From assembly GCF_000308615.1 (NCBI RefSeq), contig NZ_BAGB01000041.1, forward strand, positions 806,001 through 870,000: a stretch of DNA of 64,000 bases, given 5' to 3'. Shown piece after piece: positions 8,319-16,770 of the stretch. The position numbers were made by a program, and so were the translations under genes. Numbering within the stretch: the first letter of the stretch is position 1; each line of letters begins with the position of its first letter. The DNA comes from Nocardia jiangxiensis NBRC 101359 (GTDB lineage: Bacteria; Actinomycetota; Actinomycetes; Mycobacteriales; Mycobacteriaceae). The notes under the pieces were generated by a model, which ran no database searches, had not been told where the DNA came from, and saw nothing but the letters and a program-made list of their open reading frames with translations.

Positions 8319-10835
8319 ATGGGCACAGTGCAGCTGTCCGAACTGATCCCCGACCGTGCCGTGCCCGACGTGGATCCCGATTGGCTGTTCGAGTCGTTCT
8401 CCGGCTGGGCCTCAGACCAGGGCCTGACGCTGTATCCGGCGCAGGAGGAAGCGCTGCTGGAGTTGATGACCGGGGCCAACGTGATCCTGTCGACCCCGAC
8501 CGGCTCCGGTAAGTCCATGGTTGCCATCGGCGCGCACTTCGCGGCGCTGAACACCGGGCAGCGCAGCTATTACACCGCACCGATCAAGGCCCTGGTCAGC
8601 GAGAAGTTCTTCGCCCTGTGCGAGGTGTTCGGCGCGGATCGGGTCGGCATGGTCACCGGTGACGCCGCGGTGAATCCGGATGCGCCGATCATCTGCGCGA
8701 CCGCGGAGATCCTGGCGAATCTGGCGCTGCGCGAAGGCGCGAATGCCGACGTCGGCCAGGTGGTGATGGACGAATTCCATTTCTACGCCGATCCGGATCG
8801 CGGCTGGGCGTGGCAGGTGCCGCTACTCGAACTGCCGCGGGCCCAATTCCTGCTCATGTCGGCCACTCTGGGCGAGGTCGACTTCTTCGCGAACGATCTG
8901 CACCGCCGCACCGCACGCCCGACCGCGATCGTCAGCGGCACGGAACGCCCTGTGCCCCTGATGTTCTCGTACGTGCGCACGCCGATCACCGAAACTCTGG
9001 AGGATCTGGTCACCACGAGTCAGGCGCCGGTGTACGTCGTGCACTTCACCCAGGCCGCCGCTCTGGAACGCGCCCAGGCGCTCACCAGCGTCAACTTCGC
9101 CTCGAAGGCGGAGAAGGAGGCGATCGCCGAGGCGCTGGGCGGATTCCGGTTCGCCACCGGCTTCGGCAAGACGCTTTCTCGGCTGATCCGGCACGGGATC
9201 GGCGTCCATCATGCCGGAATGCTGCCGAAATACCGGCGCCTGGTGGAGCGGCTGGCCCAGGAAGGTCTGCTGAAAGTGGTGTGCGGCACCGACACTCTCG
9301 GCGTCGGCATCAACGTGCCGATCCGCACCGTCCTGCTGACCGGCCTGACCAAATTCGACGGGGTGCGCACACGTCGGCTCAAATCCCGCGAGTTCCATCA
9401 GATCGCCGGACGCGCCGGTCGCGCCGGATACGACACCATGGGCACGGTCGTGGTGCAGGCCCCCGAGCACGAGGTGGAGAACGCGCGCCTGCGCGCCAAG
9501 GCGGGCGACGACCCCAAGAAACAGCGCCGGGTACAGCTGCGCAAACCGCCGGAGGGCTTCGTGTCCTGGTCGGAGGAGACCTTCGATCGATTGGTCGCCG
9601 CCCAGCCCGAACCGATGGTGTCGCGGTTCCAGGTCACCAATGCGATGCTGCTCAACGTCATCGCCCGGCCCGGCAACTGTTTCGACGCGATGCGGCATCT
9701 GCTCGAGGACAATCACGAGCCCCGCCCGGCGCAGCGCAAACATATCGTCAAGGCCATTCGCCTGTACCGTGCCCTGCGCGATGCTGGAGTGGTGCAGCAA
9801 CTCGACGAACCCGATGCGCTCGGCCGGCGCGCACGCCTGACCGTCGATCTGCAGCGCGATTTCGCCCTCGATCAGCCGCTCTCGCCGTTCGCCCTGGCCG
9901 CGCTGGATCTGCTGGACGACGCCTCGCCCACCTACACCCTCGACGTGGTCTCGATCATCGAGTCCACGCTGGAGGATCCGCGCCAGCTGCTGATGGCCCA
10001 GCAGCACAAGGCGCGCGGCGAGGCCATCGCGGAGATGAAGGCCGACGGCATCGAATACGACGAACGGATGGAACTGCTCGAAGAGGTCACCTGGCCCAAA
10101 CCGCTGGCCGAACTGATCGAGCCCGCCTTCGAGACCTATCGTGGCGGTCATCCGTGGGTGTCGGAGTTCACTCCCTCGCCGAAGTCCGTCGTGCGCGAAA
10201 TGATCGAGCGCTCACTGACTTTCGCCGAACTGGTGAGCAACTACGAGCTGGCTCGCTCCGAGGGCGTGGTACTGCGCTATCTGGCCGACGCCTATCGCGC
10301 GCTGCGCCGCACGGTGCCCGAATCCGCCCGTACCGAGGAGCTCGAGGATCTCACCGAATGGCTGGGTGAGCTTGTGCGCCAGGTCGATTCGAGTCTGCTG
10401 GACGAGTGGGAGCAGCTCACCAACCCGGGTGCGGAGAACGATTCCGAGCAGCTGGCGTTCGGTTCGGAGACGGTCCGGCCGATCTCCGCGAACGAGCGCG
10501 CCTTCCGAGTTCTGGTGCGCAACGCCATGTTCCGCCGCGTGGAGCTGGCGGCCCTGGGCCGCTGGGCGGCCCTGGACGACCTGGACGACGGCCCGGACTG
10601 GGAAGCCGAACTGGACCCCTATTTCGCCGAGTACGACGAGATCGGCACCGGTCCGGAAGCGCGCGGGCCGCGGCTGTTCCAGATCGAACAGCGGCCGGAT
10701 CTGTGGCGGGTGCGCCAGGTGCTCGCCGACCCGGCCGGTGACCACGGCTGGTCGATCGATGCCGTGGTCGATCTGCCCGCCTCCGATGCCGCCGGCGAGG
10801 TGGTGTTCGACGAGGTCACGGTGAGTGCGGGATGA
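8319..10835 (+). CDS. Ski2-like DEAD/DEAH-box helicase with DUF3516 C-terminal domain
   Basis: An 838-residue superfamily 2 helicase. Walker A is TPTGSGKSM and motif II is DEFH (VVMDEFHFYADPDRG), which places it with Ski2/Mtr4-like enzymes; SATLG is motif III and QIAGRAGRAGYDT is motif VI. The C-terminal ~350 residues match the actinobacterial DUF3516 region. It probably unwinds structured RNA. ATG 8319 is preferred because GGAGG lies just upstream, although the open frame starts at 8289. HelY of mycobacteria is a related but distinct protein, so I give no symbol. Confidence 0.88.
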   Translation: MGTVQLSELIPDRAVPDVDPDWLFESFSGWASDQGLTLYPAQEEALLELMTGANVILSTPTGSGKSMVAIGAHFAALNTGQRSYYTAPIKALVSEKFFALCEVFGADRVGMVTGDAAVNPDAPIICATAEILANLALREGANADVGQVVMDEFHFYADPDRGWAWQVPLLELPRAQFLLMSATLGEVDFFANDLHRRTARPTAIVSGTERPVPLMFSYVRTPITETLEDLVTTSQAPVYVVHFTQAAALERAQALTSVNFASKAEKEAIAEALGGFRFATGFGKTLSRLIRHGIGVHHAGMLPKYRRLVERLAQEGLLKVVCGTDTLGVGINVPIRTVLLTGLTKFDGVRTRRLKSREFHQIAGRAGRAGYDTMGTVVVQAPEHEVENARLRAKAGDDPKKQRRVQLRKPPEGFVSWSEETFDRLVAAQPEPMVSRFQVTNAMLLNVIARPGNCFDAMRHLLEDNHEPRPAQRKHIVKAIRLYRALRDAGVVQQLDEPDALGRRARLTVDLQRDFALDQPLSPFALAALDLLDDASPTYTLDVVSIIESTLEDPRQLLMAQQHKARGEAIAEMKADGIEYDERMELLEEVTWPKPLAELIEPAFETYRGGHPWVSEFTPSPKSVVREMIERSLTFAELVSNYELARSEGVVLRYLADAYRALRRTVPESARTEELEDLTEWLGELVRQVDSSLLDEWEQLTNPGAENDSEQLAFGSETVRPISANERAFRVLVRNAMFRRVELAALGRWAALDDLDDGPDWEAELDPYFAEYDEIGTGPEARGPRLFQIEQRPDLWRVRQVLADPAGDHGWSIDAVVDLPASDAAGEVVFDEVTVSAG

Positions 10836-10981
10836 GTACCGCACAGCCCGCCGCCGCACCCGCGGGCACGTGATCAAGGCGACCTCGCTCCAGTTCGTTT
10901 TCTACCGCCTCCCGCTGATACGCTCTCGCTCGCTGTCCGCCGTGGGAGGCTGCTGCCCGGAAGAAAGAGAGTTCCCTCAGA

Positions 10982-12115
10982 TTGTTCGGTCCACACGTGC
11001 CCGAGTCGCCCTGCCTCGTCATCGATCTCTCCCGCGTACGCGACAATTTCCGCGCGCTGCGATCCGCACTGAGCGGCCTGGGGGACCGTCATCCGACGCG
11101 AATTCGGTTCGCGGTCAAGGCATCTCCCATGCCGGAGATCATCCGGCTGCTCGCCGCCGAAGGCGCGGAGTTCGATGTCGCCAGTATCGGTGAGATCGAG
11201 CAGTGCCTCGAGCTCGGCGTGGATCCCGCGGTGCTGAACTACGGCAACCCGATCAAGAAGGCCGCCCATATCGCGGCGGCCTACGCCACGGGCGTGCGCC
11301 GCTACGCCTTCGACACCGAGGACGATCTGACCCGGATCAGCGAGTACGCGCCGGGCGCGGAGGTGGAGTGCCGGTTCCTGGCCTCGACGCCGCAGTCCCG
11401 CACGCCGTTCGGCACGAAATTCGGCTGCGCACCGGGTGAAGCGGTGCGGCTGCTGGTACGCGCCCGCGATCTCGGGCTCGTGCCGGTGGGCCCCTACTTC
11501 CACGTCGGCTCACAGCAGCTCGATCCGTCCGCCTGGCGGATCGGCATCGAACAGGCCGCCGCGATCACGGAAGCGTTGGCGGTCAAGGACATTCCGGTGC
11601 GATCGGTGAACATCGGTGGCGGACTGCCGATTTCGTACGCCGATCCGGCGCCGGAGCTGTCCGAGCTGGGTGCGGTGATCGCCGAGACGGCCGCACGCCA
11701 CCTCCCCGAGCACACCGACGTCGTCGTGGAGCCCGGCCGCGCCCTGGTGGGCAGCGCCGGAGTGATCCACGCCGAGGTCGTCAACGTGCGCATCGCGCCG
11801 GACGGGCGGCGCTGGGTATACCTCGACATCGGCCGCTACAACGGAATGGCCGAGACCGAGAACGAGTACATCGCCTACCGGATCGTGACCTCACGAGACG
11901 GAGACGCAGCGGACGAGGCGGTGATTGCCGGTCCGACCTGCGACGGGGACGACGTACTCTATCAACGCACGCGGGTCCTTCTCCCGACCACGCTGCGAGC
12001 CGGCGATCCCGTTCGGATCCTCGATGCCGGCGCATATACGGCGAGCTATTCGTCGGTGTCCTTCAACGGTTTTCCGCCTTTGACTGTTCATGTCATGGGC
12101 GCTGAGCGAGAGTGA
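10982..12115 (+). CDS. Ornithine decarboxylase-like PLP enzyme (fold type III)
   Basis: A 377-residue alanine-racemase-fold decarboxylase. The PLP lysine is in RFAVKASPMPEI, the phosphate-binding glycine loop is NIGGGLPISY, EPGRALVGSAG is the family signature, and GPTCDGDDVLY carries the catalytic Cys-Asp typical of ornithine rather than diaminopimelate decarboxylases. It would make putrescine from ornithine. TTG 10982 is the assigned start; GTG 10997 is an in-frame alternative. The gene runs directly into the SpeD-SpeE fusion, which supports a polyamine role. Lysine decarboxylation (cadaverine) cannot be excluded. Confidence 0.85.
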   Translation: MFGPHVPESPCLVIDLSRVRDNFRALRSALSGLGDRHPTRIRFAVKASPMPEIIRLLAAEGAEFDVASIGEIEQCLELGVDPAVLNYGNPIKKAAHIAAAYATGVRRYAFDTEDDLTRISEYAPGAEVECRFLASTPQSRTPFGTKFGCAPGEAVRLLVRARDLGLVPVGPYFHVGSQQLDPSAWRIGIEQAAAITEALAVKDIPVRSVNIGGGLPISYADPAPELSELGAVIAETAARHLPEHTDVVVEPGRALVGSAGVIHAEVVNVRIAPDGRRWVYLDIGRYNGMAETENEYIAYRIVTSRDGDAADEAVIAGPTCDGDDVLYQRTRVLLPTTLRAGDPVRILDAGAYTASYSSVSFNGFPPLTVHVMGAERE

Positions 12116-12123
12116 GTTCAGCA

Positions 12124-13341
12124 ATGACGGCAGAATTCACCGGCTGGCATGTGCTGGCCGAGTTCGGTGGTGTCGACACGGCCCTTTGTGACGATCTCGA
12201 ACGCCTCGAAGCAGCCCTTCGAAAATCGTTGGTCGCCGCGGGGGTGACCATCTGCGATGTGGTGCACAAGAAGTTCGACCCGCAGGGGGTCACGGTGCTG
12301 GCGCTGCTGTCCGAATCCCATGCGTCCATTCACACCTATCCGGAATCCGGCGACATCTTCGTCGACGTGTTCACCTGCGGAAGTATCGGTGCGGGCGCGA
12401 CCGCGGCGGTGGAGTTGCTGCAGCAGGAGCTCGCCCCCGCGTCGGTGCACACCGAGGTGATCCGGCGCGGGCGCGGCGGCCGGCGTATCCACGAGCCGGT
12501 CGGCCCCGGCACGACCCGGGTGTGGAATCTGCACGACGTGATCGTCGACACCCGAACTCCGTTCCAGCACATGGTGATCGCGCGCACCGAGCAGGGCGTG
12601 AGCCTGTTCTCCGACGACGACCGCCAATCCACCGAGTTCTCCCAGCTGACCTATCACGAGGCGATGCTCGTCCCGGGGTACGCGCTGGCCGAGAAGCTGG
12701 ATCGGGTGCTGATCGTCGGTTCCGGCGAGGGCGTCGCCTCGCAGATGTCCGTGGCCGCGGGCGCGTCGATCGTCGATCACGTCGATATCGACCGGCAAGA
12801 GGTGGAGTTGTGCGCCGAGCACCTCCCGTACGGATACTCTCCGGCGGATCTGGCCGAGGCGGTCGCGCAGTCGGGCCCGATCAAGATGCACTTCGCCGAT
12901 GGCTGGGACTTCCTGGCCGAGGCCGAGGCGGCGGGCGTGCGATACGACCTGATCTGCATCGATCTGCCCGACGAGCGGGTCGGGGAAGCACAGCACAACC
13001 GGTTGTACGAGGACGAGTTCCTCCAGCGATGTCGCGCGCTGCTGTCCGAGGGCGGTGTACTGGCCGTCCAAGCGGGTTGTCAGACCATGTGGCGCAACGA
13101 GACGCTCGAGCGTTCCTGGGCCCGGTTCCACGACCTGTTCCCCACGGTCGTGCCGTACGTCAGCGACGAGCACGAGTGGACCTTCCTGTTCGGCACGCCG
13201 AAGGTGATCGATGATCCGGTGGCGAAGATGACCGAGACCCTGGCGCGACTGCCGTACCGCGCCGAGACGGTCGACGAGCGCGCATTGATTCGCGGCGCGA
13301 TCGAACCGCATGCGCTGCGGTCGCCGGTGGGCGTCGGCTGA
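12124..13341 (+). CDS. SpeD-SpeE fusion: S-adenosylmethionine decarboxylase plus spermidine synthase
   Basis: A 405-residue fusion. Residues ~5-115 form a class 1b SpeD: GWHVLAEF, then LLSESHASIHTYPE, where processing between Glu64 and Ser65 would create the pyruvoyl cofactor, and DVFTCG with the conserved Cys. Residues ~130-390 form a spermidine-synthase domain: FQHMVIA, YHEAMLVPGYAL, the SAM loop VLIVGSGEGVASQM (GSGEG in place of the usual GGGDG), acidic HVDIDRQEVE, and YDLICIDLPDE with the paired Asp. One chain could therefore make decarboxylated SAM and transfer its aminopropyl group to putrescine from the upstream decarboxylase. ATG 12124 fits the SpeD N-terminus; GTG 12112 overlaps the upstream stop and is possible. 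Confidence 0.88.
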   Translation: MTAEFTGWHVLAEFGGVDTALCDDLERLEAALRKSLVAAGVTICDVVHKKFDPQGVTVLALLSESHASIHTYPESGDIFVDVFTCGSIGAGATAAVELLQQELAPASVHTEVIRRGRGGRRIHEPVGPGTTRVWNLHDVIVDTRTPFQHMVIARTEQGVSLFSDDDRQSTEFSQLTYHEAMLVPGYALAEKLDRVLIVGSGEGVASQMSVAAGASIVDHVDIDRQEVELCAEHLPYGYSPADLAEAVAQSGPIKMHFADGWDFLAEAEAAGVRYDLICIDLPDERVGEAQHNRLYEDEFLQRCRALLSEGGVLAVQAGCQTMWRNETLERSWARFHDLFPTVVPYVSDEHEWTFLFGTPKVIDDPVAKMTETLARLPYRAETVDERALIRGAIEPHALRSPVGVG

Positions 13342-13369
13342 GACTGTCGCACAACCGAATACGAGCTGA

Positions 13370-13394
13370 GCCCCGCCGGACCATTCGGCGGGGC
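13370..13394 (+). terminator. Hairpin terminator after the polyamine genes
   Basis: A 9-bp perfect G/C stem (GCCCCGCCG / CGGCGGGGC) with a 7-base loop lies 28 bp after the speD-speE stop. There is no strong T-run, which is common for actinobacterial terminators. Confidence 0.6.
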
Positions 13395-13530
13395 GCGTCG
13401 GATTCCGCGGGATCACACCACGCGCTGTCGGTCGGGGCGCAGGCGTATCCGCCATCTGTTCACGTGCTGCTCGCCGAGTCGACCTGTTCGAGTTGGCGGC
13501 GAAATCACCCGGTTCGCAATACCCTGGAGT

Positions 13531-13977
13531 ATGCGCACTTTCGTCCATCTCCTGCTGCTGGTTTGTGCTGTCGCGGTGGCGGTGGGAACCTTCGGACCGC
13601 TCATCGGCACGGTCGAGGCCCGTCATGTGCCGCTCACCGAACTACGCGACGGGTTCCCCGCCGGTCGCAGCCTCGATCAGATCCAGGCTCAGTCGGTCAC
13701 CCTGCAGACCTCGCTCGCGGTGGTTCTGCTGGCGGTCGCCGCGGTGCTCCTGCTGACCACCCTGTTCGGCTCACGCCTGCTGGGGTGGCTGGGTGTCCTG
13801 GTCGGCCTGGCCTCCCTCGGGGTGCTGGCCTGGCGTCTGGACAGCTCGTTCGACAGCCAGATCCGCACCGACTACCACACTCTGTTCAGCGGTACCTGGG
13901 GGTTGTACGCGGTGGGCGGCGGCTTGGTCGTCGCCCTGCTGTGCCTGCTCGTACCCCGTGAACGGCGAGGATTCTGA
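13531..13977 (+). CDS. Small four-helix membrane protein
   Basis: A 148-residue protein beginning with ATG 13531. Four hydrophobic segments are visible: about residues 4-27, 60-80, 83-102 and 124-141. Between the first two is a polar extracytoplasmic loop of ~35 residues (EARHVPLTELRDGFPAGRS). It is a conserved-looking inner membrane protein with no motif I recognise. It converges with the decayed caspase locus, with about 20 bp between their 3' ends. Confidence 0.7.
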   Translation: MRTFVHLLLLVCAVAVAVGTFGPLIGTVEARHVPLTELRDGFPAGRSLDQIQAQSVTLQTSLAVVLLAVAAVLLLTTLFGSRLLGWLGVLVGLASLGVLAWRLDSSFDSQIRTDYHTLFSGTWGLYAVGGGLVVALLCLLVPRERRGF

Positions 13978-13998
13978 GAGCCGTCCCGCCGCATCCGG

Positions 13999-16309
13999 CT
14001 ATTCAGGCGGTGGTGTCCAGGCGGTCTGGATGAGCTCCGCACGCCTGCGATCGACGAGCATGCCGCGTCCAGGGGGCATGGGCGTGGGTTTGATCGATGC
14101 GAGCAGCGCACCTTCGTCACGGCTCCCACTCATGATCAGGCCGGTCGAGCCGAGGTCCCGCAGCGAGGCGAGCACCGGTTCGTACAGGGCGCGGCCCGCT
14201 CCCCCGCTGCGCCGGGCGATGATCAGATGGAAGCCGATATCGCGTCCGTGCGGCAGCAACTCTCGGACCGCTGCCACCGGATTCTCCGAGGTGGTGACGA
14301 CCAGGTCGTAGTCATCGATGACCACATACACCTCCGGTCCGGTCCACCAGGAACGGTCACGCAGTTGCTGCGGCGTCACATTTTCTCCGGGGAACCGCTT
14401 GCCGAGCAATGAGACCAGCTCGTTCAGCATCTTGGCGAGGTTCGGTGCGGTCGTCGCATAGCCGGACAGATGTTCCGACTGCACCTCTCCGAGCATGGTC
14501 CGCCTCAGATCCACCAGCACGATCTTCGCCTGATCGGGGGTGTTCGACTCGCAAATTCCTTGCACGAGCAGTCGAACCGTAGGCGGCGACGAATCGAACC
14601 AGCTCGGCAGACGGATGCGCCTTCAGATATCCGCTCCCCGGGATGCTCGGCATGATAGGCGAGCGGTGCGTCCAGCACGGCCCGCGATTCGTTGAGCGAG
14701 TAGGTCTTCAGAGCAATGCGGTAGGACAGGTGGGCGTCGAGGCTTCACAGCGATACCTCGTCCAGCCGCTGGCTGGCGAGCAACAGATGGATGCCGACCG
14801 AACGACCCAGGCGGCCGGTCGCCGTCAGCACGCTGATGAACTCCGGCGTCTGGGACAGCAACTCGCTGAACTCGTCGATGATCACGAACAGCTCGGGCAT
14901 CGGATCCAGTGACACCCCCGCGGCACGCGCCTGTTCGTACTGCTGGATGGAGGCGAAGTTTCCGGTGGCGCGCAACAGTTCCCGGCGTCGGTCGAGCTCG
15001 CCGGTGAGAGCTTCCTCCAGGGCCTGCACGAGCGACAGATCCGCGGACAGGTCGCCGATGTATCCACCGAGGTGCAGGAGTCCGGCGAAACCACCGAACG
15101 TTGCGTCGCCCTTGTATTCGACCAGCAGGAAGTTCACCTGTTCGGGAGAGTGTTCCAGCGCGAGCCCGAGGACGATCGTCCGCAACATCTCCGACTTGCC
15201 CGAACCCGTTGCGCCGATGAGCAATCCGTGCGGCCCCACCCCTCCTCGGCGGCCTGCTTGAAATCCAGCAGCACCGGCCGGCCGGCGCTGTCGATCCCGA
15301 CGGGAATCCTGAGCCGGTCGGATCCGTTCTTCGGCTGCCACCGGTGGCCGAGTTCCGGATCGGCGGGATCGGTGATCCGGTACAGCGCCGCGAAATCATT
15401 GTCGCCGTCCAGGCCCGCGCCGGGCACGGGTACGGGTACGGCCCCCTCGCCCCGATGCGCGAGGGCGACCCGGGTGACCAGATCCGCTGCGCCATCGGTC
15501 ATCTCGGGCAACACGGCCGCCTCGGCGGGCAGGTCCCGGATATCGGGGAGGGGGAGTCTGCGGCGGGTCCGGGCGATATGCACCTCCTCCTGCAACACTC
15601 CGTAGTGACTGGGCGTCTGCCGACTGGTCCGGCCGCGCACCTCCGCACTGACGTAGCTCCACAAGCTGTGCGTGTTGATCACGCCGGTGCCGTTGTCGGC
15701 CAGGCCGGTCGCGATTCCCTTGACGACCGCGGAGGTGAACACGGACAGCGGCGCCGACCGCTCCGCGCCGCCGTCCCCGGCGACCTGCACGGCCGTGGCC
15801 GCGGTCAGCACGCAGATGCCCTCCCCCGCGGCCAGCTCGTGCCCGACGTCGTCGACCGTGGGCTGGGCCTTGATCACATCACCACCCAGGAATGCCCCGC
15901 TGTAACAGCAGTCCAGCAGGATGATCTTCGCCGCGGCCGCGGACTCCCGGATGAGTTCCTTGATGAACGACGCCGATACCGCCGAACTGCTGATCAGCTG
16001 GGTGTCGGTATTGCTGGTCGCCAGATAGAGGTTGTGGCGCGTGCGGATGCCGTGGCCGGAGAAGTAGAACAGGACGACGTCCTCGGGCCCCGCACCGCGG
16101 AACAGGCGCTCGATGCCGCGTTCGATCTCGGCTTTCGACTCGTTGACGAGTATCTCCGCCGGGGCGAAGGCGCCGATCTCCGGATCGCGCAACAACTCGC
16201 GCAGCTGGGTCGCATCCGACACCGGCGCATGCAGCCTGGGAATACCCGGCGAGTGGAACGTGTCGTTGGCGACGAACAGGGCCAGTCTGCGACCGGTCGG
16301 GCTAGTCAT
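13999..16309 (-). pseudogene. Decayed caspase / FtsK-EccC-type ATPase gene
   Basis: The gene starts at ATG 16309 (MTSPTGRRLALFVANDTF) and matches, across three frames, the intact caspase-ATPase at 51345-55658. The caspase domain is complete, with SGHG (His) and LLDCCYSG (Cys). At about 15240 a run of four G where five would keep the frame shifts reading; the product then ends at 15134 (391 residues). In another frame the ATPase continues with Walker A GATGSGKSE and Walker B LFVIIDEFSELL, to a stop codon at 14745-14747 where the paralogue has Arg. A further frame change near 14640 (PGSGYLKAHP) is followed near 14580 by a jump to the C-terminal module (TVRLLVQGICESN to 13999), removing roughly 450 codons. 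A truncated, possibly active caspase could still be made. Confidence 0.85.
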
Positions 16310-16670
16310 CGCGCAGGACGTCGCGCAATCGCTCGATCAGACCGTCGACCTGCTTATCGGAGGGGCGTTCGACCACCACCTCGAGATCTCCGTTGCGAAT
16401 CGTGATCGAATCCGCGCGGGTGCGATCCAGGAATCGGATGACCACGTCCCGAATCATCCAGGCGACGGTGCCGAGCGCTCCGCTCGACACCGCCAACTGC
16501 CCGATCTGCAACGCCACATCGGATTTCGTCCCCGACTCCCCCGACGCTGTGACCGCGCCGACGGCCAGCCCGCCGATCTCGCGCAGATCCTCGCCAAGTT
16601 CGCCTGCTAGCTGGTCCAACTCTTCCGCGTCGCCGCGACGCGTCGCAACGATGAACACCACTGCCGACAT
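16302..16670 (-). CDS. EACC1-type effector-associated component
   Basis: A 122-residue protein starting at ATG 16670 behind GGGAGGG. It looks like effector-associated constant component 1 (EACC1), a small domain found beside caspase, TIR and other effectors in predicted actinobacterial conflict systems. Visible features are an N-terminal strand (SAVVFIVATRRGDAEELDQL), a central weakly hydrophobic helix (GALGTVAWMIRDVVIRFL) and a C-terminal ITIRNGDLEVVVERP strand pair with a final helix. Its stop overlaps the caspase start by 8 bp, so the two were translationally coupled. The partner gene is now broken, but this frame is intact. Confidence 0.75.
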   Translation of the reverse strand: MSAVVFIVATRRGDAEELDQLAGELGEDLREIGGLAVGAVTASGESGTKSDVALQIGQLAVSSGALGTVAWMIRDVVIRFLDRTRADSITIRNGDLEVVVERPSDKQVDGLIERLRDVLRDD

Positions 16671-16770
16671 CGGCGCCCTCCCTCGTTCACCGCGTACGCG
16701 GTTCCCGCACACTCTATCCCGCCCCGTCCGAGCCGACACGGACAACGATCGCGACGGAACGGCCGACCGC

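Noticed and set aside
15134..15341. Treating the frameshift in the caspase gene as a pure sequencing error
   Set aside because: A lone error in a G run is possible, but the nonsense codon, second frame change and large deletion in the same gene make decay more likely.
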